From: Aedes albopictus
Taxonomy: Eukaryota; Arthropoda; Insecta; Diptera; Culicidae
DNA: 64,000 nucleotides
Assembly: GCF_035046485.1 (NCBI RefSeq)
Contig: NC_085138.1
Span: 43,683,464-43,747,463, forward strand
Direction: 5' to 3'
The translations under genes were made by a program, and so were the position numbers. Below the pieces are notes generated by a model. The model saw only the letters and a program-made list of their open reading frames with translations. It was not told where the DNA came from and did no database searches. This document shows, in pieces, positions 10,300 to 22,047 of the stretch. Within the stretch, counting starts at the first letter, position 1. Each line of letters starts with the position of its first letter.

Positions 10300-12895
10300 A
10301 GATTAATTCCCGCAGATTGCTGGGGGAAATTCCCCCAGAATCTTTAAAGAGACTCCTCCAGAATTATGAGAGAGATTTCTTCAAAATGCTGAACATGAAT
10401 ACCCCAACATTTTGAGCGACTTTGTCTAGAAAAGAAAGCAAGACTCTTCCGGTATCTTGGATGGAATTCTCTCTGAATTCTATGTATTAAGGAATTTCCT
10501 AGAAACCTGAGAGAGATTACTCCATATCTATGAGACGGGATTTTCTCAGAGGAGGAATTCTCCCAGAATCCTGTGATAGATTGTCTCAGAATACTAAGAG
10601 AAGCCTTCTCTTGGGATTCTCCCAAAATGTTCCAGAATCCTAAGATGAATTCTCCCAGAATACTGAGAGGAATTCCACATTCTTGTGATAAATTCATCTA
10701 GAATATATTGAGAAAGATTCTCACAAAAACATATATTTTTGGAATTCTAAGATGAAGAAGAAAATTAAAAGACTTGACCCAGAATCCTGATAATAGTACC
10801 TAAGAACCCTAAGAAGAATTACTCCAGAATTCTGAGAAAGGTTTCCTCAAAATACTGGGCGGGATTGCCAAAGAAACCTGAGATATATTCTCACAGAGTT
10901 CTGGGAGATATGATTCCCCTAGAATCCTGAGGAGAATTCCTCCAGAATCCATTTAAGTTTTCTACCAGAAATTTCCTAAAATCCTGGGTGGAATCTTTTA
11001 GAATGCTGAGAATAGGTCTGCCAGAGTCTCTCCAGAATTTTACGAGCTATTCCCCCAGAACCCTGAGAGGGATCATAAGAGGGGTTATTCCAGATTCTTA
11101 AGAAAAATATATCTAGAAATCTAAGAGGGATTTTTCTGAAAATCTGGAAGAGATTACGAAAACTTCTAGAATGGACTTGCCCAGCATTCTGAGAAGGATT
11201 CTTTGGAATTCTGTGAGGTATTCCCACATAAAACATAAAATTACCACAGATTCCTGAAAGACATTCCCCAAAGCTCCTGAAAGAGATTGTCCCCGAACTC
11301 TGAGAGTGATTTCTCTAGAATACTTTAAAGTATTACACCAGAATCTCAAGAGAATCTTCCCATAATCTTGTCAGGGATTTTCCTGCATATCTAATCCTGA
11401 AAGGGGTTTCTGGGAGCAACTGCTCCAGAATATAGAGAATAGAACTCTACTAGAATTCTCCTAGAATGCTGTGAAGGACGTATTCCGAATCCCAAAAGAA
11501 ATCAAAAAATCTATGCGAGGGATTCTCCAAAATCCAAATTTCTTTAGAGAATTCTGACCAGAGTCTAATGAGAGATTCTTCAATTATTAATTTTGAAAAA
11601 ATGCCCTAAAATCTTGAAAAATATAAGCCCTGAATCCCGAGGATTTCTCCAGAATTATGAGACAAATTCTCCAGAATCTTGATACAAATCGTTCCAGAAA
11701 ACTGACAGGGATTACTTCAGAAAGCTGATTTTTTGGAGAATCTTAAGAACCCGCAGAATACATATTGATATTCCCCCAGAATTTTAAAAGGATCTTACGC
11801 AGAATCCTGAGATACTACTAGAATCATGTGTGAGATTTTCACACACTCCAGAATTGTGAGAGGAATTTCGCCACAATTCTGAGAAAACTGAGTATCATAC
11901 TCCAAGAAGTCTGAGAGGAATTCCTGAGAATGCTTAGAAAGATTTCCTCAGAATTCTAAGTGGGATCCTAAGTGAGGGCCTTCCAGAATTCTCAAATCAA
12001 CCCAGATCATCCAGAAATTTCTTAGAATCTTGAAAAGGACTTCACCATAGGTAGGAAATACCCCAAAATCCTGAAATGAATTCCCGTAGAATCCAGAGAT
12101 TCGCTAGAATTCTGATAGGTATTCCCATATAGTACTGCTAAGAAAAATTCCTCCAGAACTGTTAAGGGGACTCTTCCATAATTCTGAGGATTCCTCTAAA
12201 ATTATGTGAGAGATTCCTTCAAAATGCCGGAAAATTTCACGCCAGTATCCTGAGAGACCTTATCTTAGAAAAAAGAGAAAGACTTTTCCAAAAGGAATTC
12301 TCTCTGAATTCTATCAAGGATTTTTCTAGAATCCTGGAAGAGATTACTCCAGTTTTCTGAGTAGGATTCTCTCATAAGCTTTAGAGGAATTCTTCCAGAA
12401 TTCTTAGGGATTTCCTCAGATCCCCGAAATAGATTCTCCCTGAATCCTGTGATGGATTGCCTCAAAATCCTGAGAGAAGATTTTCCTCGGGATTCTCCCA
12501 GAATGCTTAGACGGATATCCCCAGGACTCCCTGGCGGATTCTTCCAGAATCCTGAGAGAGAGATTCTCTTAGAATCCTGAGAGAAATTCTCCGGCAGTAT
12601 TGAAAGACATTCCATTAGAATACTGAAAGAGAATGCCTCAGAAACCTGAGAGGGATCCTAAGAGGCGATCGTCCACATTACTAAGAGAAATTCATCTAGA
12701 ATCCTGAGAGGGATTCTCAAAAAAAAAAAAAAAAACAAAAAACAAAAAATGTTCGGAATCCAGAGATGGACTGAGAAAGATGCGCTAGAACCCTGAAAGG
12801 GACTCTCTAGACCGTAAGAAGGATTTCTTCAGAATCCTGAGAAAGATTCACCAAGACTTCTGGGAGGGATTGCCCAAGAAACCTAAGATATACAC
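10300..12895 (+). repeat. Degenerate array CAGAATCCTGAGAGGGATTCT (class C)
   Basis: About 2.6 kb of diverged units are built on CCAGAATCCTGAGAG and GGATTCTCCC, with spacing of roughly 23-30 bases. Frames such as that on the minus strand at 10344-10697 have no domain and reflect the repeat. A long-range duplication is visible inside it: 10463-10660 resembles 12294-12520, and 10865 resembles 12870. Confidence 0.8.
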
Positions 12896-12903
12896 TACAC
12901 AGG

Positions 12904-13164
12904 TACACTACCCGTCTTAAGTACGGACTCACAAAAAGTATTGCAACAATATTGCATCACCCTGACTCACCTCGGTATCTCCAAAACCTGAGGACTCACA
13001 AAGATGCTGTCTTCAGCAAAGTTATCCAGGAACCCAAAAGCAACAACTTTTCTGAAGGCGGCATTTTTGTAGGTGATCAGGTTTTAGAGATATCGAGGTG
13101 AGTCAAGGTGATGCAATATTGTTGCAATACTTTTTGTGAGTCCGTACTTATGACGGGTAGTGTA
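12904..13164. mobile_element. 261-bp MITE with about 90-bp inverted repeats
   Basis: The left arm begins TACACTACCCGTCTTAAGTA, and the right arm is its reverse complement with only a few differences over about 90 bases. The centre (13000-13075) is unpaired. The TA at each extremity is consistent with a TA target duplication, which would make this a Tc1/mariner-type MITE. There is no coding capacity. Confidence 0.85.
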
Positions 13165-13189
13165 TACCTCGATTTAATGGACCCTAGAT

Positions 13190-13392
13190 TGTATAGATAC
13201 CGTTGGATAAACTCCTGATGAAAGTACTTCTGATAGAAGTACTTTTTTTAGAAGAGCTTTTGATGGAACAACTCCATCTACAAGTGCTGCAGATGAAAGT
13301 ACTGCTTATATGAGTACTCCAGATAGGAGTGTTTGTGATGAAAGTAGTTCTGATGGAAGTACTCCTGATTGTAGAAGTCTTGATAGAAATAC
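13190..13392 (+). repeat. Class B array, second block
   Basis: Units like GAAAGTACTTCTGAT and GGAAGTACTCCTGAT match the 9543-10265 array. The block stops exactly where the CCCAAGTAACAAT element begins and resumes after it. Confidence 0.75.
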
Positions 13393-14130
13393 CCCAAGTA
13401 ACAATCAATGCTGAACATTGAGACTATTAGCTGAGCAATAGCTGGTGAATGGTGTCAATGGCTGAACCCAATGACAGCTGAATATTGTTCTGAAGTATGG
13501 CTTGTTCAACCTCGTTAATCAGCATCAGCATAGATGGCTGAATATCAAGCTGAATAGAATATTATTAATCCGGGTAAGCTTTAAAACATACACTAACATG
13601 CAGAATTAATCCACTGTTGTTCAACCTTTAATCAAATAATTTTTGACAACTGACCCAAGCATGGTTTTCGTAAAGTCCTCATCGCTTCTTCAGCCTCAAT
13701 ACAGCCGTAGTTCAACTTATGTTCTTGACTATTCAGACACAACAAGTAATGCTCGAGGATATGTATATAATTGGGTGTGTTGTAGGTGCTTAGGTGAGTG
13801 ACTATAAATCAGGAGGTTCGAGTTCCCAGTTTTCCCACAGATTAATTTATACATTCCTAAACATCTCTTCTGGAAATACACGCAGCTAAAGGTAAAATAG
13901 GCTCACAAAAGTGTTTTTATTTTATTTTTACGCAATTAATGAATTTTATTGATAACTAATTAAGCCTTTCAATGAATCTCAAATCAGCTAAAGGTTGAAT
14001 AAAATCACGAAAATTTGATGTTTAGGAACTGAATAAAGGATTGTACCTCTTGTGCTTATCTTTTGTTCAAATGAAGGCTGATTTGAAATAGTTGGAGAAA
14101 CGTTTGTACAGCATCAAATTGTTACTTGGG
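13393..14130. mobile_element. Non-autonomous TIR element CCCAAGTAACAAT...ATTGTTACTTGGG
   Basis: The ends are inverted: CCCAAGTAACAATCAATGC at the left and GCATCAAATTGTTACTTGGG at the right. Removing the element rejoins a continuous class B unit (GAAATAC and ACTCTTGATG give GAAATACTCTTGATG), supporting both ends and a 2-base AC duplication. The interior repeats GCTGAAT words and has no transposase. A tRNA-like patch (13781-13840, with GGTTCGAGTTCCC) lies inside; it lacks a full cloverleaf. Confidence 0.6.
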
Positions 14131-14200
14131 ACTCTTGATGAATGAACTTCACTTAGAAGAACTCCTGAATGAGATGCTTTTAATGTAGATACTTCTACGT
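14131..14200 (+). repeat. Class B array, remnant after the insertion
   Basis: A few units (ACTCTTGATGAATGA, AACTCCTGAATGAGA) continue the array broken by the preceding element. Confidence 0.5.
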
Positions 14201-14289
14201 CCTAATAAAAAAACTTATGATTCTTTGTCCTTTACATTCTTTATCGGGAATTGCACTCGTATTAATCCGCTAAAACGCGAACGTGTATT

Positions 14290-15110
14290 TCTAAAAACGG
14301 AATGGTCCACAAATTCAGAAATTTCTGCATTAGCTCCTCTAGGTATTTGTCGAATGATTCTTCAGGAAATTCACTCAGGTGTTGGTCCTGCAATTTTTTC
14401 CTGAAAATTCTTTAAAACTAATCCAGGTATTCTAGATTTTTATCCATAGATTCTTTCAAGGTTTTACCCAAAAACTCCCCCTGGAGAAATATTCTAGAAT
14501 TTTTTATCAAAAAAATCGTTTGAAATTGAAGAAATCTCAAGAAATTTCTACATTTGTAATTTTTAACAGAAGTTGCTCCAGGATTTTCTCTATGAAATCT
14601 TTAAGAAATTCTTTCATAGATTCCTACAGAAAATATTCCTGTTGTGATTCTTCAGAAGTACGTCGTGAAATTTCACATTTTTTTTTCCAGAGATTGCATC
14701 GGAAATCATTTTGGGAATTTTATCTGGAATCCCTGCTGTAATATTATCTGCAGTAATCCCTTCAAGAATTAAATTTAAATTCTCTCCAATGATTTCTCAG
14801 GAAATCCTGCGAGGATTTACCAGAAGTGTTTCCTAGGGTATCCTTCAGAAATCTCTCCAAGAATCCAAAAATTTCGTCTCCAGAAATTCATCACAAGATT
14901 CGTCGAGAAATTCCCTTAGGGGTTGGTAATGATTTTTTCCAAGAAATTCTTCGAGAACATCCTCAGGTATTTTAGGATTTTATACTTGCAGGAATGTTTC
15001 CACGGTTCTCCTGAAAAACTCCTCCAGGACTTCTGGATTTTTTTTTTGGAAATTTTTGGCGAAAACCATTGAAGCAGAAGATTTTCCTTCTGAGGTTTCT
15101 AGACACTATA
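14290..15110 (-). repeat. Degenerate class A array, opposite orientation
   Basis: The units read TTCCTCCAGGAATTC, TTCTTCAGGAAATTC and AATCTCTCCAAGAAT, which are reverse complements of the class A motif. No gene is visible. The orientation switches relative to 1-3425. Confidence 0.65.
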
Positions 15111-15111
15111 T

Positions 15112-15765
15112 TTAACGAAATAAATCAACATTTATATGGAAAGAGCTCACCAAGTTCATCAAATCTTTTAGAATTGTTATTCTTTCATTATTAGTTCATC
15201 AGTTCTCAGAGCAAAAATATGTAGAACGAGCTCACCAATTTTTGAAATTGAGTAATTTGGTAATCATCTTCTTTATTTTATTTTTTTCCAGATCTAGAAG
15301 CAATAATGTATAGAACGAGCTCACCAATTTACAGTTTTACAGTTGTAGAAGTCAGTTTGACTTCTACAACTGTAAAACTGTAGATATAAAAAGAGCTCAC
15401 CAATTTTCTTATTTATGTAATTTGGTGAGTTCGTTTTGTACGTTTTTGCTTCTAGAACTGATTTTATTATTATTTTACCAGTTCTAGAAGCAAAAATGTA
15501 TAGAATGAACTCACCAATCTACAATTCTAGAAAAAAAATATTTATGGAACGAGCTCACAAATATTCTTATTTAAGTAATTTGGTGAGCTCGTTCTATGTA
15601 TTTTTGCGTTCAGAACTGTTTTATTATTATTTTGTGAGCTCTTGAAACAAGAATGTAAATAATGAGTTCACCATTTTACTTAATTAAGTTAATTGGTGAG
15701 CTCGTTCTATACAATTTTGCTTCTAGAATTGATAAAATAATAATAAAATAAAATCAGTTCTAAAA
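15112..15765. repeat. GAGCTCACCAATTT repeat cluster, mixed orientation
   Basis: The word ACGAGCTCACCAATTT, or its complement AAATTGGTGAGCTCGT, occurs at least nine times, near 15147, 15226, 15317, 15391, 15421, 15489, 15547, 15580 and 15690. Many copies are followed by CTATACATTTTTGCTTCTAG. Copies lie in both orientations. Related single copies occur near 50995 and 60537, so it is a dispersed family. Confidence 0.75.
15331..15381. repeat. Perfect 24-bp hairpin with 3-base loop
   Basis: Positions 15331-15354 (ACAGTTTTACAGTTGTAGAA plus GTCA) are the exact complement of 15358-15381, with GTT between. It lies inside the GAGCTC repeat cluster. Confidence 0.9.
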
Positions 15766-15779
15766 GGTTCAAGATTCAC

Positions 15780-17150
15780 TTGAAATCGATCAATTGGATT
15801 AAAACCAGCTTTCACAAGAATCCAACACAGCAGGTTCACCAATTGAAAAAAAAAACTCGTTGGATATTTTTAGACATTTGGTCAAGCCCAATCGGCAACT
15901 TCCAAAGTATATATTTCTAAAAACACACTCTGCTGACCCAAGAAACGGCCTAAAAATAGATTTCCAATCTAAAAGAAGTGGTGACATTTACCAAAGAAAC
16001 CACCTGCACCCTCCGTTCGTATCTTAATGATTTACCCACTAAACGGGGTTGAAGCCCGATTGCTGATTACTACTGCGCTTCAGCAGCGGTGATGCTTTAT
16101 CATCCTCCACCTTCACCGTCGTCGTCCTACTCAAGTTCAACATCATTTTCATAATACGATTGGGAATCCAATCGTTTTGGCAGTAAATTTTATGGCCCAT
16201 CGCCGTCTGGCCCCGAAGGCCACCAAAATCTAATTTTATCCTGCCGTCGCTGAAGACGACGGTGTGGTGTCATTTGAGCGAATCTGGTTTGCACTCTTCT
16301 CGGAATAAATTTCGCCAGATTAGCGAAAGAAAAAAAAACTTGTTTTCTCTAAACACATTCTCTCGCGCCAAAAACCGAAACCGGGTTGATGCATTCCGTT
16401 ACGCGGTACCTCTGCTGACTCCGACTCATGAAGATCATCAAAACGTCTGGCTTGCGCTGCGGTGAAATGCCACCGCGACTGAGTTACGACTCTTGCTAAG
16501 GCGATGGACGAATGTTTGTCACTTTGGGGTCCCTTCCCTCCCAAGCCACCAGGAAGAGACGTGATTTATTTATCGCTGACAATTTTTCTCCCATCGGAGT
16601 CCGGTTACCTACCCGGGGTATTGATTGATTTCCGATCGCTTCCTGTTACATCTGAACGAGCGATCGATCGACCAACTGACTGGTTCAAATTAAAATTCCA
16701 ACCCCCCCTCCGCAGTTGATCCGAACGGAATGTCCTTGAGCTTTGGCGACCGACATCTACCGACATAAACTAAGATCAGATGATTAAAAACCAGCGGCGT
16801 CAGAAACAACCAACCAACCACCAATCGGTTCCATTTTAATAAAACACTCGTAGAATCCCCGTCCTATGGCAATGATTCGGGTAGTGAGCTGGTGATAGAG
16901 ATCTACGGGGAGAATGGGGTTAATTGCGCCAATGAAGGGAACTTCTTGGGAAATTGAAGCAACTGGCAACTTGGGATTATTTTTAGCAAAAACTGCATGA
17001 ACGTTTTTTCAAATTTTAGATTTCCACGCTAGAACGGAAGGATATCATAAAAATAGAATGGCTGTTAAGAGATGCAAAAACCTAATGAAAACAATTAAAA
17101 TTCCAATCCAAAAACACACTCAGGTTTACCTTCATTGGAAATTTGTTTCG
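15780..17150. other. Unique non-coding stretch
   Basis: This is non-repetitive DNA with a GC-richer centre (16020-16960). Short frames on both strands have no domain signature. No promoter, RNA gene or repeat could be supported. Confidence 0.4.
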
Positions 17151-17219
17151 TCATTTCTTAAACGGGCTTCATACATTTTATTGTATTATTATAAAAAAAA
17201 TAAAAATAAAAAAATAACA

Positions 17220-18390
17220 CAGGAGTGATTTTTTTTCTGAAATCTGTGGTAAGTTGTGTGGAGATTTTTCGGCCATTCCTAGAGAGTTTTGTAAAATAAT
17301 CCCTTTGACATTTAGGACGAAAACCAAGGAAAGGCTTTTGAAATATCCTGTAAGTGTGAAGAATGAGCATTAAATTAATATTCACAAATTGAAAAAAAAA
17401 AACAATAAAATTCCTGGAAAAATCGCCAAAAAATCCTCTAAAGATATAGGGTAAAAGCACTAGACTTCGCCACTGCTCTAGTCTTCGCCCCCTCCATACA
17501 AATTCATTTTTTTATGTATGAAGTGGCGAAGATTGAAGCAGAATTTTAGGGGGGGGCGAAGTCTAGTGTTTTTACTCTATGTGGTGAAATCTATGGAAAA
17601 AAATATGAAGAAATTACTGATGATTTCAGAGAACAAGTCTCTGGAGAAATTCCTGACGAGATTTTTGAAGAAAAAATAAATCTGTGGAGATTTTTGAAAA
17701 ATTCCCCAAAGAGTGAGAAATCTCTGTATATTTTTCTGGAGAAATTTCGGATGAGATTTCCAGAGAAATGTCTGAAGCGATGTCCATAAGAGTCATTGGA
17801 AAAAATAATAAGAAATCCCTGTAGGAATTCTTGGCGGAATAATTTACTTGAGAAATGCTGGGGGAATGCCTAGAAGACTTCCTGAAGGCAATCCTGAAAG
17901 AAGGGGAAATGCCTGTAGAAATCTTTGGAAAATTTTCGTTGGAAATCAGCTTTTTGGAAAAAAAAAAATCTGGTGAAGATTTCCAGAAAAGTCTCTGAAA
18001 AATGTCTGTGGGATGTCCTGAAAGAGTTTCTGAAGGAATCCCTTGGAGAAATTGAGGAGGATTGTTGGAAGAATGAATTCTTGGAAAGACAATTGCCAAG
18101 TCCGCGTAGAAGTCCTTGAAAAATCCTTGTTGAAATTTTTGTAATTTCTGCAGAAATACAGAAGCCTTTTCTGCAGAAGTCATACTACTCCTGGAGAAAA
18201 GGCTAGAGAAATGCATAGAGCAATGCCTAGAGTAAAGTATAAAAAATAACCATGAAGGAATACCCGTGGAAAACCTTGGTGAGCTTTCTGAATAAGCAAT
18301 GATTCATGGTGAAGTAGTCACTCTAGGGATATCTGGAGGGACTTCTGAGTAATTCTTGGATGGGTTTCTGAACAAATCTTTGGAAGAGTG
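17220..18390 (+). repeat. Degenerate class A array
   Basis: Units with GGAGAAATTCCTGA, GGAAATTTCTGG and AATCCTTG recur. The 196-codon minus-strand frame at 17626-18216 is rich in F, S, I and K and follows the repeat, so I do not call it. A small MITE at 17446-17580 interrupts the array. Confidence 0.6.
17446..17580. mobile_element. Small MITE, ends ATAGRGTAAAARCACTAGAC
   Basis: The left end ATAGGGTAAAAGCACTAGAC and right end (complement ATAGAGTAAAAACACTAGAC) are inverted over about 26 bases, including CTTCGCC. A second internal pair, CTTCGCCCC and GGGGCGAAG, continues the stem. About 135 bases in all; non-coding. Confidence 0.75.
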
Positions 18391-18700
18391 TCTTTTTATC
18401 TAGTTCTGTTATTTGGGGCTCAATCGCGTATAACGCCTTACGGAGCCGACGATCTTTTTTTGTACTTGATTGTATACAATAAACAGAGTAATAACTTTTT
18501 AATAATATCTGTTAGTAATGGGTGGAAGCCAGGATCGTGGCAACTCGAGGTTAGAGGGTCACATTTTGAAGGATGGACAGGGTAAGAATTGGACCAAAGG
18601 TTTCACTGTAGCTCATCCGGGCGCGAATCGCATCTTTCTAGCTTATTCTGGCCGTTGTGGAGTAGGTACATACTTATTTATGGAAGCGTTTCTACAGATA
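18391..18700. other. Unique insert between degenerate arrays
   Basis: The sequence loses the class A motif here. A frame from 18518 begins MGGSQDRGNSRLEGH but has no recognisable domain and runs back into array sequence. Origin unknown; possibly an old transposon piece. Confidence 0.35.
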
Positions 18701-19140
18701 TTGCACAACCCTGTGCAAAAGATTCTCCACCCTGAGAGATTCTCCAGAGGAATGCCTCACGACATTCTTGTAGATATTTTTGAAGAAATTCCCGTTGAAA
18801 ATCTCTAATTGAAAATATGGAACATCCCCGATAGAAATTACAGAAGAAATTTTTTATTTCAACTGCTTTTTTACGGAACTTATTTTTATTATCCTTATTA
18901 TCAAGATTTTCAGCCAGGGACTGGTTCATCTCCGATAATTGATGGAATTTGCAGGGAAACTCCTGGAGTCCTCAAGGAGTTTTTAGAGCAATTACTTTAC
19001 AAATTTCTGGAAAAAAAAATCCTAAAATTCCTGATGATACTAGGAGAAAATTTGAAAAATTTTCTAGGAAAAAAATAATACCAATCCCTGAAGGAATTTC
19101 CTGAAGAAACTTTTGATAAACTCCTAGATGAGCTCATACT
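18701..19140 (+). repeat. Degenerate class A array, patchy
   Basis: Scattered units such as GGAATTTCCTGAAGAA and AATTCCTGATGA surround less repetitive DNA. No gene is visible. Confidence 0.45.
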
Positions 19141-20365
19141 GAAATTCTTCTCTTAGTTGAAAAAATCCAGAACACAATGTGATTTTTTTATTGCTTTACA
19201 CAATAAGCCTACCGTGTTTATGGTAACTATATTGAAAATTTCTGAAAAAGTCAATAGAGGAGTAACTGTAAAACACGGGAAATTCTTGAAAAGTTATAGT
19301 TCCTACAGAAATAGTGATTATTTGGAAAATTTATGCAGTTGTTCTCTTGTTTTGTTACCTCCCCGCTGTTGGGGACATTAAGCCACTCTCATAAAGAACT
19401 TCCAGATTCTCTAATATTTTTCCCAGGGTATGTTTAGATTTTTACCAAGAAATCAAAAATCTACTTCAAATTCTTCAAAAATTCAATCAGTTCATACGGT
19501 CGCACTTTCAGAAACTAACCTGAAAAGAGAAAACATCAGTAAAATCTCTAGAAATTCTTCTAAACTTGTGATTATTTGTATTTTTTTTTTCCAAAACTAT
19601 CTTATATTTTTTATGAATTACTTAGAAGTATATATGCAGTAGTTTACATAACGGCTACTTTAGGCTTTTTCTCAATATCTCCATTGAGATTTTAATGAAA
19701 AAGTCTTCTTTAAATTTGGTTACACTTGATTTCATAGGACACCGAGGATGTTTGTTTATTAAATTTCTCCAAATGATTTGAAACGACAACCGCCAGAAAG
19801 GTTATATCTCAAAACAAAGAAAAACCCTCAAAAAGTAGTTTTATTTATTCAGTTTGATCTTCATCAGAAAATCTTGGAGCTTCAATCATTGAACCGTTTG
19901 GAAAAGCTTCCACCTTTTTTATTTTAATATGTCTTATAAGTATTTTTTCAAAAAAAAAAAAAAAAATGAAATTTTTATATTTTTCCCACCATTTTTAATG
20001 TTTGTTTTACAATGCTGACCCGATTTAGCAGACTTTTTTAAACAAAGAAAAGAAATGAGTACTGCGCTAAGCATTTCCCCTTTCAAAATGTCATATTAAT
20101 TTCGATTTATGTTTGTTTGCGTCATATTCCTTTCTTCCTAGCGATAAATTCCAAATAAATTAGGGCCTGTCTATTAGCAACATGTTCGTTGTTATAAATT
20201 AAGAGATTTCTTTGCCAATTGACCATTTTGCATTTGTTTATCGTGTGACTTGCACGAAAAACATCTATGCCCAAGGATGTCAAGACAAATTCTAAAAAAA
20301 ATAAAAAAATAAATGTTGTGAGAAAACTATCGATCCAATCTTTTAAACCAATATGATATCAGATA
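19141..20365. other. AT-rich non-coding stretch
   Basis: Strongly AT-rich with A and T runs (for example 19950-19966). Frames are short, and none resembles a known protein. Confidence 0.45.
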
Positions 20366-21025
20366 GCATATCCAGGCATTCCTGCTGAGATTTCTTCAGG
20401 AATTCCTGCTGGAATCCTTCAAACTGTACCTGCCAGGAGTCTTCCAGAAATTGCTCGGAGATTGTATCCAAGGGTTCCTCTAGGAATTCCTTATAGAAAT
20501 CGTCCAGGAATTAAAAAAAAATCTTTTAGTATACTTCTATAAATTCCTTCATGGATTCCAGAAATTCCCACTGTGGATTTTTCAGGTATTCTTCCAGGTT
20601 TTCATCAAGGGATTCTTGCATCAAGATTCTTGCAGAAATGCCTACAGGGATTTTTTCAGGGATTCCTGAAGAAATACCTCTATGAATTTGTCTAGGTATT
20701 TCTCTAAGGATTCTTCCAAGTATATATTCGAGAATTCCTTCAGGAATTCTGTTTCACATTCTTCCGGAAATCCCTCTTGGGATTCCTTCAGGAATTCTCC
20801 AAGAGTTCTTCCTGTCATTTTTCCAGGTTTTCTTCTAGGTATTCTTCTAGAAATGTCTTAGGCGTGCTAGTCAAGAGCTCGTTCTGTAGTTCTGCCAGGA
20901 AATGTAGCTATGATTCTTCCAAAAATTCCTCTGGTAATCCCTCCATCGACTCCTCCAGGAATTCTTCCAAAAACTTTAACCAAGGATTTCTTACTAGATT
21001 TCTGAAACAAATCCTCCAAGGGTTC
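20366..21025 (-). repeat. Degenerate class A array, opposite orientation, BEL target
   Basis: Units read ATTCCTCCAGGAATTC and TTCTTCCAGG. The BEL element is inserted at its right edge, and the array resumes with TTCTTCCAGGGATG after the 3' LTR. This shows the array is older than that insertion. Confidence 0.65.
21021..21025 (+). repeat. BEL target-site duplication GGTTC, left
   Basis: GGTTC immediately precedes the 5' LTR and immediately follows the 3' LTR at 28514-28518. Five bases fits an LTR-element integrase. Confidence 0.9.
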
Positions 21026-21418
21026 TGTTAACACAAACCCTATCCATAGTCCTCATTAGTGTATAAGACCAATAGTGATCTCTCTCGATCGCCCATGATC
21101 AGTTATATATAAGTGCTCTTTCCCTATCACTAGCCTTAAGCTAGTGAGAGAAGAGAATTATCTCTTAATAGGCCTTTTTCTCTTGAACTACCAATTTTCT
21201 ACCTGAATTCGCATATATCACCATACACGAAACAGATCATATCAGTAGCAATAAATCGTTCAACCATACACGTCGATCGTACTACCTACCGCGATAGTAG
21301 AAAGAGTGTCGAATTAAACGAAAAGTTGACCGGAATAAAAGTGTTCGTTCTTCATCTAAACCCGTCGCGTTGTGAACTGTTCGCTAAGCCGAAATCCACC
21401 AAAGACTCCGCGCCTACA
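21026..21418 (+). repeat. BEL 5' LTR
   Basis: 393 bases, beginning TGTTAACACA and ending CGCCTACA, so TG...CA ends are present. A TATA-like string lies at 21114-21123, and AATAAA occurs at 21250-21255. Base-by-base reading against the 3' LTR shows no substitution. Confidence 0.97.
21114..21123 (+). promoter_or_regulatory. TATA-like element in BEL 5' LTR
   Basis: TATATATAAG lies about 90 bases into the LTR and is the best candidate core promoter for the element. The transcription start was not identified. Confidence 0.5.
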
Positions 21419-21423
21419 TTTTT

Positions 21424-21441
21424 TGGTCCTTCGAGCCGGAT
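21424..21441 (+). other. BEL primer-binding site, tRNA-Tyr type
   Basis: TGGTCCTTCGAGCCGGAT lies five bases after the LTR. Its complement, ATCCGGCTCGAAGGACCA, matches the 3' end of insect tRNA-Tyr including CCA as I recall it. This is where minus-strand synthesis would begin. Confidence 0.8.
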
Positions 21442-22047
21442 CAACCGCGAGTAGTGACAAAAATCGCGGTGATTTTCGCTATCCGTCGCGAGTCTTTTCG
21501 GGGGAAAACGTGCGCCACGCCACCATATCATACGTCGTCGGCGTCAGTGTTCGATCACAGTGCACCTAAACCAAGGGCCTGTGGATCAAAGCGAAGTGGG
21601 AGATTGATTAAAAGTGCGCGAAAGATCCTAAGAAGTGATCTCGGAAGATCTAGTGATTGCCGGAGATAGCTGGTCAGTGTGGAGCGCGGCAAATTAGACC
21701 GGGCAAGCGCGTGGTGACGCCAACCGTGGCTTGGCTTGGGTTCTTTGTGTACCACCTCACAATAGGACAATACGGCATTCACCCAGGGACGTTGCACCGC
21801 CGCCATCGTAAGTGTGGAAGATCTCCTGTAAGTACCGCATGCGAGTTGAAGCGTCGAGTGATGACGAGATAATTTGCGAAATAAAAAGGGATTTGTAGTT
21901 TTATTTGCATTCGTTCTGGTGCTGACATTTTTTAGTTCCATTCGCTTGCTTTCATCCCTTGCTAGTTGAGGTGCGTAGTGTGCTCTGGTTGCTCAGGTTG
22001 GTCACTTTTTTTTCGTATCGCTGGTGGTTAACTGATTGATAGTAGAG

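Noticed and set aside
13781..13840. tRNA gene candidate (GGTTCGAGTTCCC with an upstream TAGGTGCTTAGGTGAG)
   Set aside because: The T-arm word is good, but acceptor and anticodon stems do not pair convincingly; more likely part of the surrounding TIR element.
18518..18808. 96-codon frame MGGSQDRGNSRLEGH...
   Set aside because: It continues into class A array sequence and has no recognisable domain.
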